Source: Alphaproteobacteria bacterium (GTDB lineage: Bacteria; Pseudomonadota; Alphaproteobacteria; UBA8366). Taken from it: a DNA stretch of 7,451 bases. The stretch is from assembly GCA_018665505.1 (NCBI GenBank), contig JABJCS010000828.1:1-7451 (forward strand). Direction: 5' to 3'. The notes beneath the pieces are model-generated. The model saw only the letters and a list, made by a program, of their open reading frames with translations. It ran no database searches and had not been told where the DNA came from. Each line of letters begins with the position of its first letter. Position 1 is the first letter of the stretch. The position numbers were made by a program, and so were the translations under genes. This document shows, in pieces, positions 1 to 7,451 of this stretch.

Positions 1-84
1 CGAGAAATCGGGGGAATCGTTTCGCACGCTTCGCACAACACTACGGCGCCAAAGGTCGAGGGCTTGGTTGGGCGAAATTTCCAT
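1..84 (-). CDS. MarR-family-like transcriptional regulator, N-terminal fragment (cut by left window edge)
   Basis: Only the first 28 codons lie in the window, read from an ATG at 84-82 and open to the edge. They encode a peptide beginning MEISPNQALDLWRRSVV and ending NDSPDFS. The pattern of a 'LW' helix, then 'VV..SVR.D.PDFS', resembles the N-terminus of a group of alphaproteobacterial MarR-type winged-helix regulators, in which the DNA-binding helices follow this segment. The gene lies downstream of the aminopeptidase gene on the same strand, 95 nt after its stop. I recall a similar aminopeptidase-regulator order from related genomes, but cannot check it here. No strong Shine-Dalgarno sequence precedes the ATG. 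The fragment carries no winged-helix residues, so the family call rests on N-terminal resemblance only. Confidence 0.5.
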   Translation of the reverse strand, partial: MEISPNQALDLWRRSVVRSVRNDSPDFS

Positions 85-155
85 TGCGAATCCGTTAATC
101 TTCGTTCCGATCACGAATCGAACCTAGCGCGGGCTTAGCTTCGGGACAAGTCTCA

Positions 156-176
156 AAGGCCAAGGAACCGGGCCTT
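156..176 (-). terminator. Possible weak hairpin just after the aminopeptidase stop
   Basis: On the minus strand, 3 nt after the aminopeptidase TAA, AAGGCC (176-171) can pair with GGCCTT (161-156) across a 9-nt loop, giving a 6-bp stem. It is followed by only one further T and then GAGAC, not a U-tract, so it is a poor intrinsic terminator. It could be an attenuating or mRNA-stabilising hairpin between the aminopeptidase and MarR-like genes, or chance. Confidence 0.3.
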
Positions 177-179
177 GTG

Positions 180-1562
180 TTATTTTCCGAACCGCGCGGC
201 GATCGTTCCGAAGGCCGCTCTAATCGCCATGGCTTCACCACCAACGGGACGACCGGGGCGAGTAGAGGTGTTCCACGCCATGATATCAAAATGCGCCCAA
301 GGAACCGTATCCTTGACGAATTCGTTCATGAACAGCGCCGCCGTGATGGCACCGCCTTGCGGCATCTCTCCGATATTATTGAGATCGGCGACCTTGCTTT
401 TCAGAGTACGCAGATAGGGCTTCCAAAGCGGCAATCGCCAGACCGGGTCGCCCGCCGCATCGCCATGCTTGGAGAGGTCGGCGGCCAGCGAATCGTCGTT
501 CGCGAACATGACGGGAAGTTCGGGCCCGAGCGCCACCCGCGCCGCGCCGGTCAGTGTCGCAAAGTCGAGTACCAGTTCCGGGTCTTCCGACGACGCTTCA
601 TACAGCGCGTCGGCCAGAACCAAGCGGCCTTCCGCATCGGTGTTGCCGATCTCCACCGTGATACCGGCGCGGCTCGTCAACACATCGAGCGGCCGGAACG
701 CATTGCTCGAGACACTGTTTTCGACCGCCGGCACTAATACCCGCAGGCGCACCGGTAGGTTCGCCATCATGATCATACGGGCAAGGCCGAGCACATTCGC
801 GGCGCCGCCCATATCCTTTTTCATCAGCTTCATGCCGGCCGGCGGTTTCAGATCGAGACCGCCGGAATCAAAACAAACTCCTTTGCCGACCAGCGTCACT
901 TTCGGGTCGCTCGATTTTCCCCAAGTGAAATCGATTAAACGGGGGGCGCGGTCCGATGCGCGGCCGACCGCATGCACCATTGGGTAGTTCTTCTTTAAAA
1001 GATCGTCCCCGACGATCACGTTGAAACGCGCCTTGAATTCACGAGCCAATTTGCGCGCGGCGGCGGCGAGTTCGACCGGGCCCATGTCGGAAGCGGGCGT
1101 ATTGATCAAATCGCGGGTCAGCGCAATCGAGCTCGCGGCACCTTCCACGGCCCGGCGATCGGCGCGGGCGGGCCAGACAAGCTCCACTTCCGGTGCTGGC
1201 GTCGCCGTATAGCGATCAAAGACATAAGTGCCGAGCGCCCAGCCAAGTGCGGCAGTGGTCGCCAGTGTTGCATTGGTTCCCTTCGAGAGGGCGTAGCGGC
1301 CCGGCGGCAGTGCGTCGACGGCGGCGCTCCACGACCACAGGTCCGAATCCCCTTCAATCCCCAAGAGCGCTGCGGCAATCCCACCATCAGCGCCCGGCAG
1401 CAGCAGTGTCTCCCCGGCGGCGGCATCGAAATGTGCGGCGTCAACCCATGCCTGGATCCGTTTGTCGGCCTTCTTCAACCATGCTTTCAGACCGTCTTCG
1501 GTCACTGGTGTCAACGTGATGGTCTTGCCCGTGGCGCGGGCGACGAGATTGTGCGGCAACAT
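180..1562 (-). CDS. Leucyl aminopeptidase family protein (peptidase family M17)
   Basis: A 460-residue cytosolic metallo-aminopeptidase that removes N-terminal residues from peptides using two metal ions. The catalytic C-terminal domain is complete. K227 and D232 lie in the VGKGVCFDSGG segment, K239 in the following DLKP, D250 in KKDMGGA, and D309, E311 and R313 in the family signature NTDAEGRL (307-314). These match the metal-binding and catalytic Lys/Asp/Glu/Arg set known from E. coli PepA. The N-terminal domain (about 1-140) is more divergent and shorter than in PepA (about 500 residues), as in the short M17 branch of alphaproteobacteria. The ATG at 1562 is preceded by GGGAG at 1571-1567, which supports this start. 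It diverges from the GST gene, with 91 nt between the starts. Substrate preference cannot be read from the sequence, so I give no symbol. Confidence 0.95.
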   Translation of the reverse strand: MLPHNLVARATGKTITLTPVTEDGLKAWLKKADKRIQAWVDAAHFDAAAGETLLLPGADGGIAAALLGIEGDSDLWSWSAAVDALPPGRYALSKGTNATLATTAALGWALGTYVFDRYTATPAPEVELVWPARADRRAVEGAASSIALTRDLINTPASDMGPVELAAAARKLAREFKARFNVIVGDDLLKKNYPMVHAVGRASDRAPRLIDFTWGKSSDPKVTLVGKGVCFDSGGLDLKPPAGMKLMKKDMGGAANVLGLARMIMMANLPVRLRVLVPAVENSVSSNAFRPLDVLTSRAGITVEIGNTDAEGRLVLADALYEASSEDPELVLDFATLTGAARVALGPELPVMFANDDSLAADLSKHGDAAGDPVWRLPLWKPYLRTLKSKVADLNNIGEMPQGGAITAALFMNEFVKDTVPWAHFDIMAWNTSTRPGRPVGGEAMAIRAAFGTIAARFGK

Positions 1563-1653
1563 TCAACTCCCGGAATTGCTGGAGATCATTAAGACGTATA
1601 GATTTCGTCGCTTATCTAAAGGTGTGACTGGCGGAAGCGCAAGCGGGGGAAGC
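1563..1653. promoter_or_regulatory. Divergent intergenic region between aminopeptidase and GST genes
   Basis: These 91 nt must hold the start signals for both flanking genes. On the plus strand, TTGCTG (1576-1581) and TATAGA (1597-1602) are a weak -35/-10-like pair with a short 15-nt spacer. A purine-rich GGGGGA (1645-1650) sits just before the GST ATG. On the minus strand, GGGAG (1571-1567) is the likely aminopeptidase Shine-Dalgarno. I see no convincing operator. Confidence 0.35.
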
Positions 1654-2307
1654 ATGAACGGATATAAACTGATCGTAGGCAGCAAGAATTATTCGTCTTG
1701 GTCGCTGCGCGGCTGGCTGTCGATGCGCCAATCCGGCGCCACCTTCGAAGAAATCTTCATTCCCTTCCATACCGAAGAGCGCGGTGAATTGATCCGGAAA
1801 CATTCACCAAGCGGGCTGGTGCCGGTGTTGCTCGACGGCGACCTATTGATCAATGATTCGCTCGCCATCGCCGAGTATTTAGCGGAACAGCACCCGACAG
1901 CGGGCTTATGGCCGGATGATCCCACAGCGCGGGCCGTTGCGCGGGCGGCGGCGGCGGAAATGCATTCCGGCTTTGGTGCGTTGCGGTCGGCCCTGCCGAT
2001 GAATTTCCGTTTGGTCCGCGAAGGTCCCGAGCGGAGCGCCGAAGTCAACGCGGACGTCCAGCGCATCGAGGACGTTTGGCGTAATTGCCGCAGCCGCTTC
2101 GCACAGGCCGGGCCGTTTCTGTTTGGTGATTTCTGCACGGCGGACGCCATGTACGCGCCGGTGGTCTCGCGCTTGCGAACCTATAGCGTCGATATCGCGG
2201 CGGACAGCCAAGCCTATATGGACGCAGTCTGGGCACATCCCTGGATGGTGGAATGGGGAAAAGCAGCAGCGACGGAGCCCGCTATCGAAAAATACGACGC
2301 GATTTAA
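1654..2307 (+). CDS. Glutathione S-transferase family protein
   Basis: A 217-residue cytosolic GST-fold protein, a usual length for the family. The N-terminal thioredoxin-like domain (about 4-80) has the NYSSWSLRGWL segment, where S14/S15 is the candidate catalytic serine. It also has SGLVPVL (53-59) with the expected cis-proline P57, and NDSLAI (67-72), which matches the glutathione gamma-glutamyl-binding 'E/D-S' motif. The helical C-terminal domain includes FLFGDFCTADAMYAPV (155-170), the usual N-capping box region, with Cys161 where Ser or Thr is common. The expected reaction is glutathione conjugation or thiol transfer; the substrate is unknown. The start at 1654 is preferred because GGGGGA precedes it and homology begins there. 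The frame is open upstream to 1462, but that part overlaps the divergent aminopeptidase gene and has no GST features. The stop is 8 nt from the convergent thiamine gene's stop. Confidence 0.92.
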   Translation: MNGYKLIVGSKNYSSWSLRGWLSMRQSGATFEEIFIPFHTEERGELIRKHSPSGLVPVLLDGDLLINDSLAIAEYLAEQHPTAGLWPDDPTARAVARAAAAEMHSGFGALRSALPMNFRLVREGPERSAEVNADVQRIEDVWRNCRSRFAQAGPFLFGDFCTADAMYAPVVSRLRTYSVDIAADSQAYMDAVWAHPWMVEWGKAAATEPAIEKYDAI

Positions 2308-2315
2308 TATCGAGC

Positions 2316-3953
<1,638 letters not shown>

Positions 3954-3957
<4 letters not shown>

Positions 3958-5147
3958 CGCACTGCCCCTGCCTGCCGCTCGGTGGCTTGCGCCGAACTGC
4001 GGTTCAAATGGAACCGATCCTGCCCGAACGGCTTGATCTCGTCACTCAACTCCCGAGTTAGAATATAGTGGCTTACGGCGTTCGCTGTAAGCGGGGTTAA
4101 CAAAATTCCGTTCCGGTGATGCCCGGTGGCCACGATCAGACCGTCTAACTCTGTCGGACCGAGGATCGGCGCATCGTCACGACTCGTGGGCCGGAACCCA
4201 ACCCACATCTCGTCAATGGGCAACTCGTCAATACCCGGCAATACCTCCCAGGTTTCACGCAACAAATGCAAAATGCCGCCAGCGGTCAGATCCGTGTCGA
4301 AATCCTTTTCCTCGACGGTCGCGCCGATTATCAGCCTGCCATCCGAACGCGGCACCAAATATATCCCCTCCGGCGCCCAAAGAACATGACGCAAAAGCGG
4401 AAATCTCGGGTCCATACGGACCGACATCATTTGTCCCTTCAGGGGCCGCACTGGTGGCTGGACGTTCTCCGGTAGGCCATCAAGATCGCGCGACCACGCC
4501 CCCGCGGCGAGCACCACGGTGTCCGCTTCATGCGATATTTCACCGATCCGCAGGCCGGTCACTCGGCCTCCTTCGGTTTCCAACCTGTCTACATTCGTCT
4601 GTTCGTGCAGCGTGCCGCCCGCAGCCAGGAAAGCCGCTTTCAATGCCAAGGAGAGGTCCCGGTTATCGACTTGATGATCGCTCGGACTATAAACGCCACC
4701 CGACATCCCGGGCGCCAAATAGGGCTCCATTCGGCGCACCTGGGCTGCATTGAGCCATTCGACGTCTAATCCTTGGCTTTTCTGGTACTCGTAAGTGAAT
4801 TGAAGCTGTTCAGCGTCGTCACGGGTAGGTGCTACAATTAGCGTTCCTTCATCGCGATATCCGATGGAAATATTTGCTGCAGCTTCGAGCTCACGGGCAA
4901 ATTTAGGCCAGATTTCCTGAGCATGCACATTAAGGTTAAGCAGCGCTTCCTCGCCAGGCTCCGCCTCTGCCCGGGCCGCTAGCATCCCAGCTGCCGCCCA
5001 ACTGGCACCGCGCCCAGCCTGACCACGATCAAAGACATCAACGATACAGCCCGCCTGCGCTAGGCGCCAGCCAATGCCCAGCCCACAAACTCCTCCCCCA
5101 ATAATGGCAACTTTTTGCCCTCTCATCATCAATGGAGTATCATTCAC
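3954..5147 (-). CDS. thiO: Glycine oxidase ThiO (FAD-dependent)
   Basis: A 397-residue FAD-dependent amine oxidase of the DAAO/GlyOx family, which oxidises glycine to the imine (dehydroglycine) that ThiG uses in aerobic thiamine synthesis. The N-terminal Rossmann dinucleotide motif VAIIGGGVCGLGIGWRLA (13-30) ends in an acidic strand, VDVFD (36-40). ASWAAAGML (48-56) is typical of ThiO. The C-terminal part has VGFRPTSRDDAPILGP and VATGHHRNGILLTP (about 339-352), the usual substrate-arginine and FAD-contact regions. The longest frame starts at GTG 5147. ATGs at 5129 and 5126 give MMRGQKVAIIGGG or MRGQKVAIIGGG and are equally compatible with homology; none has a strong Shine-Dalgarno. The last ~30 residues are a polar tail. 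It is the first gene of the visible thiamine operon, with no TPP riboswitch recognisable upstream. Confidence 0.94.
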
Positions 5148-5333
5148 GTTACATAGTTTCCATTATCGAGATTTAGCCTCATTTCCTTGGTTGTATCCTG
5201 AATCGACTTGTTTAATACGCAGAGTTGGGTACTCAGAATTTCTGCAGCCGTGTGGTGAGTAATAAAGCACTCCAATATATCTCTTTATTGCAAACGAGAC
5301 AGAACAGAATTAGACATTTAAGAAAATTACCCG
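5148..5333. promoter_or_regulatory. AT-rich divergent intergenic region between thiO and the coiled-coil gene
   Basis: These 186 nt separate the minus-strand thiamine operon from the plus-strand signalling pair and must hold both promoters. On the plus strand, TTGGTT (5188-5193) and TTTAAT (5211-5216) with a 17-nt spacer form a possible sigma70-like promoter, with a good -10 and a poor -35. On the minus strand no TPP riboswitch core can be assembled. There is no clear Shine-Dalgarno before the coiled-coil ATG. Apart from the inverted repeat at 5259-5291, I see nothing else here. Confidence 0.3.
5259..5291. repeat. Inverted repeat (possible operator or 5'-UTR stem)
   Basis: AATAAAG (5261-5267) is a perfect inverted match to CTTTATT (5283-5289) across a 15-nt spacer. 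In RNA the stem extends to 9 pairs through a U-G wobble (5260/5290) and a G-C pair (5259/5291). It ends 42 nt before the coiled-coil gene's ATG. It could be a regulator site or a leader hairpin. It is AT-rich and in AT-rich DNA, so chance is a real alternative. Confidence 0.3.
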
Positions 5334-6221
5334 ATGCAAGAAAAAACTATAAACGACGAGATACGCCACGCACAGTTGGAAGCTATTCATTTGCGCGAAA
5401 CGATTGCAGCGCTTCGATCAGAACTAGAATCACAGGAATTTGAAAAAGATAGAGGTATTCAGCAGGTGCGCGCTGATATCGCTAATGATTTTTACCAGCT
5501 GAAAAATACCATCTCTAGCCTGCGGGATGAGCTAGAAAGCCTCCGTTTCGAAAAAGATGCCGCTGTTCAGAAGGCTGTGCAGCAGTCTGCAGATGAAATA
5601 CTGCAACTCAAAAATACCGCCTCCAGCCTGCGGGATGAGTTAGAAAGCCTCCGTTTCGAAAAAGATGCCGCTGTTCAGAAGGCTGTGCAGCAGTCTGCAG
5701 ATGAAATACTGCAACTCAAAAATACCGCCTCCAGCCTGCGGGATGAGCTAGAAAGCCAGCGTTTCGAAAAAGATGCCGCCGTTCAGAAGGCTGTGCAGCG
5801 GTCTGCAGATGAAATACAGCAGCTGAAAAATACTGCCTCTAGCCTGCGGGATGAGCTAGAAAGCCTCCGTTTCGAAAAAGATGCCGCCGTTCAGAAGGCT
5901 GTGCAGCGGTCTGCAGTGGAAATACAGCAGCTGAAAAATACCGCCTCTAACTTGCGGGATGAATTAGAAACCCAGCGTTTCGAAAAAGATGCCGCTGTTC
6001 AAAATGCTGTCCAGCAATCTGCAAGTGAAAATCTGCAGCTGAAAAAGACGGCCTCCCGCCTGCGTGACGAATTGGAGAGCTTAAAATTTGATTATGAAGC
6101 AAAATTACAGAAGCAACAGTCCGAAAATATTGATAAATATACCCATTTTCAAAGTACTATTATGAGACTAAGAGAAGAACTTGAGTCCAAGCAACGTGGA
6201 GCAAAAAATTATGCCAAGTAA
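5334..6221 (+). CDS. Coiled-coil protein of tandem 36-residue repeats
   Basis: I do not recognise a named family. The 295-residue product is highly charged (rich in Glu, Lys, Arg, Gln), has no signal peptide or membrane segment, almost no proline, and is predicted to be one long cytosolic helix. From residue 27 to 278 it consists of seven consecutive 36-residue units starting at L27, L63, L99, L135, L171, L207 and L243. An eighth partial unit (LREELESKQ) runs into the C-terminus. The core unit pattern is LRDELES-(L/Q)-RF-EKDAAVQKAV, then Q(Q/R)SA-EI-QLKNTASS. Units 1, 7 and 8 are the most divergent; units 2-5 are nearly identical. The stop overlaps the next gene by 11 nt, so the protein is probably made with the GAF sensor and may scaffold, oligomerise or tether it. 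That role is inference. Codons such as AGA, ATA and TTA are commoner here than in the thiamine genes. The ATG at 5334 has no obvious Shine-Dalgarno. Confidence 0.8.
   Translation: MQEKTINDEIRHAQLEAIHLRETIAALRSELESQEFEKDRGIQQVRADIANDFYQLKNTISSLRDELESLRFEKDAAVQKAVQQSADEILQLKNTASSLRDELESLRFEKDAAVQKAVQQSADEILQLKNTASSLRDELESQRFEKDAAVQKAVQRSADEIQQLKNTASSLRDELESLRFEKDAAVQKAVQRSAVEIQQLKNTASNLRDELETQRFEKDAAVQNAVQQSASENLQLKKTASRLRDELESLKFDYEAKLQKQQSENIDKYTHFQSTIMRLREELESKQRGAKNYAK
5412..6167 (+). repeat. Seven in-frame tandem repeats of 108 bp
   Basis: Units start at 5412, 5520, 5628, 5736, 5844, 5952 and 6060, each exactly 108 bp, with a partial eighth from 6168. Units 2 (5520-5627) and 3 (5628-5735) differ at one base only, a silent change in a Leu codon (CTA to TTA), so this duplication is recent. 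Units 4 and 5 differ at 6 of 108 bases and share variants (CGG for CAG, ATACAGCAGCTG) absent from units 2-3, which suggests separate pairwise duplications. Divergence rises towards both ends, as expected for unequal crossing-over or slippage in the middle of an array. Because the unit is a multiple of three, copy-number change would alter protein length without breaking the frame. Confidence 0.93.
6198..6201 (+). promoter_or_regulatory. Shine-Dalgarno sequence for the GAF-domain gene
   Basis: GGAG lies inside the end of the coiled-coil gene, 9 nt before the ATG at 6211. It supports that start, and the 11-nt overlap of the two genes suggests translational coupling. Confidence 0.6.
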
Positions 6222-7451
6222 GTCGAATAATGCAAAAATTATAAGTGCTAACCCGGACTCTGTCGATGCAGTGGAATTGAAGGCGCAATTAGTCCGTAGC
6301 CAAGTCAAACTGAAACAAACGGAAATGCTTCTATCCGTTACAAAAAGAATTGCTGGATTGCAAAATTTAACAGAAATTCTGTGGACACTAATCGAGATGA
6401 CCACAGAAGAATTAGGAGCAGAAAGGGGAACCTTATTTCTTCATGATCCATTAAGTGGTGAACTATACTCCCGATTGGCGCAAGGCGACCTCACACGAGA
6501 AATTAGAATTTTAAATACAACAGGGATTGCAGGAGCCGTGTTTCAATCCGGCACAGGAGAGGCGGTTCACCATCCCTATGAAGATGAAAGGTTTAATAAG
6601 GCAATTGATGAACAAACGGGTTATGTCACTAAAAATATCATCTGTGCACCAGTAAAAACCGTAAGAAATGACATCCTCGGTGTAATTCAAATTTTAAATA
6701 AAAAAAAGGGCCGCTTTACAAAAGACGATTTAGAAATTTTAGAGGCTATTACAGCTCAAGCGGCCGTATCCCTTCAGAACGCCCAAGGGATGGAGGAGAT
6801 GGTAAGGTCGCGTGAAAAAGAGATGCAATTTTTAGATATTGTATCAGATGTTACAGCTGAAATTGAGCTTGGCACCTTGCTACAAAGAGTGATGGTTGAA
6901 TCAACGCATATGCTAAATGCAGACCGGGCAACTCTTTTTTTGAATGATAAAAAATCGAACGAGTTATTCTCTCGGGTTGCAATGGGTGATGGCATTGGAG
7001 AAATTCGCCTACCGAACGATGCCGGCATTGCTGGAGCAGTATTCCAATCTCAGGAAACTATAAATATACCTTATGCTTATGCAGACCTAAGGTTTAATCC
7101 CGGATTTGATAAGCAAACTGGGTATTTTACGAGTTCTATTCTTTGTGTTCCAATTATAAATAAAGAAGGAGAATGCATTGGTTGTACACAAGCCCTTAAT
7201 AAGAAAGGTGGTGCTTTCACAGATGAAGATGAGTCTAGACTGAAAGCGTTTACTCAACAGGTAGCTATCGCACTCGAAAATGCAAAGCTCTTTGAAGATG
7301 TAGCTAAAGAACGTGCTTACAATCACAGCATGCTCACAAGTATGTCTAATGCTGTAATCACGATTGATGATGAAGGTAAAATAATTACCTGCAATAAAGC
7401 CGGTTTAAAAATATTAAAAATACGCACAACCGACATCATAAATAAAACATC
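6211..7451 (+). CDS. Tandem GAF-PAS signalling protein, probable class III adenylate/guanylate cyclase (C-terminus cut by right window edge)
   Basis: The frame is open for 413 codons from ATG 6211 to the edge. Domains seen: an N-terminal helix or short coiled coil (about 20-45); GAF-A (about 51-191) with ERGTLFLHD, GIAGAVFQS (105-113), EQTGYVTKNIICAPV and NKKKGRFTKDDL (163-174); GAF-B (about 220-358) with DRATLFLND, AGIAGAVFQS (271-280), KQTGYFTSSILCVPI and NKKGGAFTDEDE (330-341). A linker helix then leads into a PAS-like start, SMLTSMSNAVITIDDEGKI (373-391). GAF-B has the full NKxnFx3DE motif of cyclic-nucleotide-type GAF domains (N330, K331, F336, D340, E341); GAF-A keeps N163, K164, F169 and D173 but has Leu at the last position. 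Proteins with this order that I recall from alphaproteobacteria end in a class III cyclase domain, but that part lies outside the window. There is no N-terminal membrane segment, so it is likely a cytosolic sensor. It is AT-rich with many TTA, ATA and AGA codons. Confidence 0.88.
   Translation, partial: MPSKSNNAKIISANPDSVDAVELKAQLVRSQVKLKQTEMLLSVTKRIAGLQNLTEILWTLIEMTTEELGAERGTLFLHDPLSGELYSRLAQGDLTREIRILNTTGIAGAVFQSGTGEAVHHPYEDERFNKAIDEQTGYVTKNIICAPVKTVRNDILGVIQILNKKKGRFTKDDLEILEAITAQAAVSLQNAQGMEEMVRSREKEMQFLDIVSDVTAEIELGTLLQRVMVESTHMLNADRATLFLNDKKSNELFSRVAMGDGIGEIRLPNDAGIAGAVFQSQETINIPYAYADLRFNPGFDKQTGYFTSSILCVPIINKEGECIGCTQALNKKGGAFTDEDESRLKAFTQQVAIALENAKLFEDVAKERAYNHSMLTSMSNAVITIDDEGKIITCNKAGLKILKIRTTDIINKT

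Noticed and set aside
177..737. Long plus-strand open frames (186 and 172 codons, the latter at 469-987) opposite the aminopeptidase gene
   Set aside because: They lie wholly antisense to a gene with a complete set of M17 catalytic residues, and their translations are low-complexity and Arg/Ser-rich. They are shadow frames of GC-rich coding DNA.
1462..1653. Upstream in-frame extension of the GST gene to an ATG at 1462
   Set aside because: It overlaps the 5' end of the divergent aminopeptidase gene, encodes no GST sequence, and the GGGGGA just before ATG 1654 supports the shorter form.
5222..5236. Minus-strand CTGAG followed by TACCC, reminiscent of part of a thi-box (TPP riboswitch) upstream of thiO
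   Set aside because: The following conserved segments (ACCTGA, the GGxTAATxCC-like stretch and GCGxAGGGA) are missing, so no TPP aptamer can be built.
5255..5270. GTG...CAC half-sites resembling a CRP/cAMP receptor site upstream of a possible cyclase operon
   Set aside because: The spacing between GTG and CAC is 10 nt instead of the 8 expected in TGTGA-N6-TCACA, and the flanking bases do not match.
5412..6167. CRISPR-like or minisatellite non-coding array
   Set aside because: Units are contiguous 108-bp blocks without spacers, exactly in frame with a 295-codon gene, and differences between central units are mostly silent or conservative. This is a coding repeat.
6168..7326. Minus-strand open frames of 78-84 codons opposite the GAF gene and the end of the coiled-coil gene
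   Set aside because: They are antisense to clear coding sequence, notably a GAF-GAF-PAS reading frame open for 413 codons, and show no recognisable protein features.

Overview
The window looks like an alphaproteobacterial chromosome fragment, probably Rhodospirillales-like. The basis is the style of the proteins (short M17 aminopeptidase followed by a MarR-type regulator, thiO-thiS-thiG-thiE order, tandem-GAF cyclase-type sensor). The lineage is inferred from the sequence alone.

Left block (1-2307), GC-rich: the start of a MarR-like regulator gene (cut by the left edge) and an M17 leucyl aminopeptidase gene, both on the minus strand. A glutathione S-transferase-like gene diverges from the aminopeptidase on the plus strand.

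Middle block (2316-5147), GC-rich, minus strand: a compact thiamine thiazole-branch operon read thiO -> thiS -> thiG -> thiE/tenI. It has two 4-nt stop/start overlaps and one 17-nt gap. ThiO makes dehydroglycine from glycine, ThiS carries the sulfur on its C-terminal Gly-Gly, and ThiG builds the thiazole from deoxyxylulose phosphate. The last protein belongs to the ThiE/TenI superfamily and looks more like TenI. ThiC, ThiD, ThiF and ThiI are not in the window, and I see no TPP riboswitch upstream of thiO. The operon converges with the GST gene, with only 8 nt between the stops.

Right block (5148-7451), clearly AT-richer, plus strand: a 186-nt intergenic region, then a 295-residue coiled-coil protein built from about seven tandem 36-residue repeats. 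Overlapping its stop by 11 nt is a long gene that runs off the right edge. Its first 413 residues are a short coiled coil, two GAF domains with cyclic-nucleotide-type NKFDE motifs, and the start of a PAS-like domain. By family knowledge the missing part is likely to carry a class III nucleotidyl cyclase domain. This coupled pair is the most unusual part of the window: a repeat-built, potentially length-variable coiled-coil partner tied to a tandem-GAF signalling enzyme. Base composition and codon choice change at about 5148, so the pair may have been acquired separately from the thiamine operon.
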